DNA of 64,000 nt, taken from Halanaerobacter jeridensis. Its GTDB lineage: Bacteria; Bacillota; Halanaerobiia; Halobacteroidales; Halobacteroidaceae. Positions within the stretch are counted from its first letter, which is position 1. Each line of letters begins with the position of its first letter. Shown here in pieces: positions 62,910 through 64,000 of this stretch. Made by a program: the position numbers and the translations under genes. The stretch is from the NCBI RefSeq assembly GCF_016908315.1, contig NZ_JAFBDQ010000006.1, forward strand, positions 1-64,000, given 5' to 3'. The notes beneath the pieces are model-generated. The model ran no database searches. It was not told the DNA's origin and worked only from the letters and a program-made list of their open reading frames with translations.

Positions 62910-64000
62910 TTAATTGATTTTGCTAAAAACTTTACGTAAAGTTAGTGATAGCCAAAAGATCATGATTATAGTAGCAATAGTCTCAGAAATAGGAAAGGCG
63001 TACCATAAATTAGATAAACCATAGAATTCTCCTAGAAAATACATAATTGGAAGTAATAAAATGATTTGACGTAAAAATGATAATAATAAGCTAGGCATTC
63101 CTTTTCCGATGGCTTGAAAAGTGGTAGAGCCAATAATTGCTGGACCAATAATCGGAAAAGCAATACTAATTTTCTTTAAAGCGCTGGCTCCAATTGATAC
63201 TAATTGTGGATCAGAGTTAAAGAGCAGAATTAATTCTTCAGCAAAAATCTGAAATAATACTAAACCTGCTGTAGTAAAGCTAATTGCTACAATAAAGCCA
63301 TATTTAATTGTCTTTTTCATCCGCTGTGGTTTATTATGTCCGTAATTATAGCCAATGATGGGCATATAGCCTTGAGTTAATCCAAAAACGGGCATAAAAA
63401 CAAAAGATTGGAGACGGAAATAAATACCCATAGCAGCTATAGCTAAGGGATGGTATTGGCTTAAAATCCAATTAACGCCTAAAATCATAATACTAGCTAA
63501 TAATTGCATCATCATTGCTGGTAAACCGACTTTATAGATTTTATAGATGATTGTAGCTTCAAATTTAAAGTCTTTCATTTTCAATTTAAGTTGATTATTG
63601 TCACTAAATAAAATAAAAGCAATGAAAATCCCACTAATAAACCTAGCTAATACTGTAGCATAAGCTGCTCCAGCAACTCCTAAAGTGGGAAAAAAGCCAA
63701 AACCAAAAATGAAGAATGGATCTAAAATAATATTAATAACTGCTCCAATTAACATGGTGAGCATGGGAGCAAAAGTATTGCCTTCCCCGCGAAGAATATT
63801 GTTAGCAATCATCGGGAAAAACATAGCTATTGACCCTAACATAATGATTCTAATATATTCGCTGCCAATGTTAATTAAATCGATATCATTAGTTAATAGT
63901 TGAAATAATTCGCGCGAATAAAAATATCCAATTAAGAAAAAAAGCACTCCATAAATTAGAGTGATGGCAATAGTATGTTCAGCTGCATTATCAGCTTGCT
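62910..64000 (-). CDS. MATE-family multidrug/cation antiporter (5' partial)
   Basis: 363 residues are visible. The frame stays open to the window edge (QADNAAEHTIAITLIYG precedes the GTG at 63947), so the N-terminus lies beyond base 64,000. About nine helices; MATE features include NNILRGEGNTFAPMLTMLIGAVINIILDPFFIFG and GLTQGYMPIIGYNYGHNK. It exports organic cations or drugs by Na+ or H+ exchange; the substrate is unknown. Confidence 0.88.
   Translation of the reverse strand, partial: QADNAAEHTIAITLIYGVLFFLIGYFYSRELFQLLTNDIDLINIGSEYIRIIMLGSIAMFFPMIANNILRGEGNTFAPMLTMLIGAVINIILDPFFIFGFGFFPTLGVAGAAYATVLARFISGIFIAFILFSDNNQLKLKMKDFKFEATIIYKIYKVGLPAMMMQLLASIMILGVNWILSQYHPLAIAAMGIYFRLQSFVFMPVFGLTQGYMPIIGYNYGHNKPQRMKKTIKYGFIVAISFTTAGLVLFQIFAEELILLFNSDPQLVSIGASALKKISIAFPIIGPAIIGSTTFQAIGKGMPSLLLSFLRQIILLLPIMYFLGEFYGLSNLWYAFPISETIATIIMIFWLSLTLRKVFSKIN

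Noticed and set aside
1-64000. tRNA, rRNA, transposase or phage structural genes
   Set aside because: None recognised on either strand by motif reading; the lysozyme-like gene stands alone and does not indicate a prophage.

Overview
The window looks like a stretch of chromosome from a low-GC, anaerobic, fermentative and probably halophilic Firmicute of the Halanaerobiales type. This is inferred from gene content and from the many Asp/Glu-rich proteins, not from a marker gene. A ribose-binding protein without a lipobox and a small secreted protein ending in Phe suggest a diderm (outer-membrane) envelope.

Bases 1 to about 12,110 form an integron-type gene cassette array. Imperfect repeats of about 131 bp (130-133 bp where complete), all in one orientation, have attC architecture: R'' core ending in AAC, L'' TTAGCGAC, variable centre, L' GTCGCGAA, and R' core GTTRRRY or a variant. 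In the cassettes that can be tested, the first bases of the cassette are complementary to the R'' end of that cassette's own attC, as expected of an excised circle. Cassettes carry a Fic protein, MntA/HepT, a secreted repeat protein with a lysozyme-like protein and a coiled-coil ORF, a Phd/RelE pair, an AbrB/Doc pair, a GNAT, an ATP-grasp enzyme, an alpha/beta hydrolase and a beta-lactamase-like protein. attC sites decay from left to right. Several cassette genes are broken in homopolymer runs. The integrase should lie to the left of the window; none is visible here.

From 12.3 kb the content is ordinary chromosome. 12.3-20.1 kb holds two QueG-like Fe-S proteins, an unknown ASKHA-fold protein, an intracellular GH13 amylase, a class I amidotransferase hydrolase, ogt, threonine aldolase and a small membrane protein. 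20.2-26.9 kb is a ribose operon, rbsRKDACB plus transaldolase, behind a strong promoter, a leader terminator and two LacI-type operator candidates. 27-38.3 kb mixes envelope, signalling and housekeeping genes (cfa, a putative OMP, HD hydrolase, 2-hydroxyacid dehydrogenase, MASE3 histidine kinase, DD-carboxypeptidase, mgsA, ferredoxin, patatin, PDZ/Lon protease, tmcAL).

38.7-52.5 kb is an acetate and fatty-acid block: pta-ackA, yceD-rpmF, an orphan two-gene GHKL sensor, then fapR-plsX-fabH-fabK, fabD-fabG, and acpP-(FMN protein)-fabF-rnc. FapR-box-like operators overlap the transcription start regions of fapR and acpP. 52.5-64 kb holds a beta-propeller-like anchored protein, a chemoreceptor with a C-terminal hemerythrin, a NapH-type polyferredoxin, a second GH13 enzyme whose Shine-Dalgarno lies inside a terminator hairpin, a CPBP-protease pseudogene, an FtsA-like ATPase with a long C-terminal extension, and a partial MATE transporter. 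Three AGTAA-rich inverted-repeat elements lie in intergenic gaps. No tRNA, rRNA, CRISPR array or transposase was seen.
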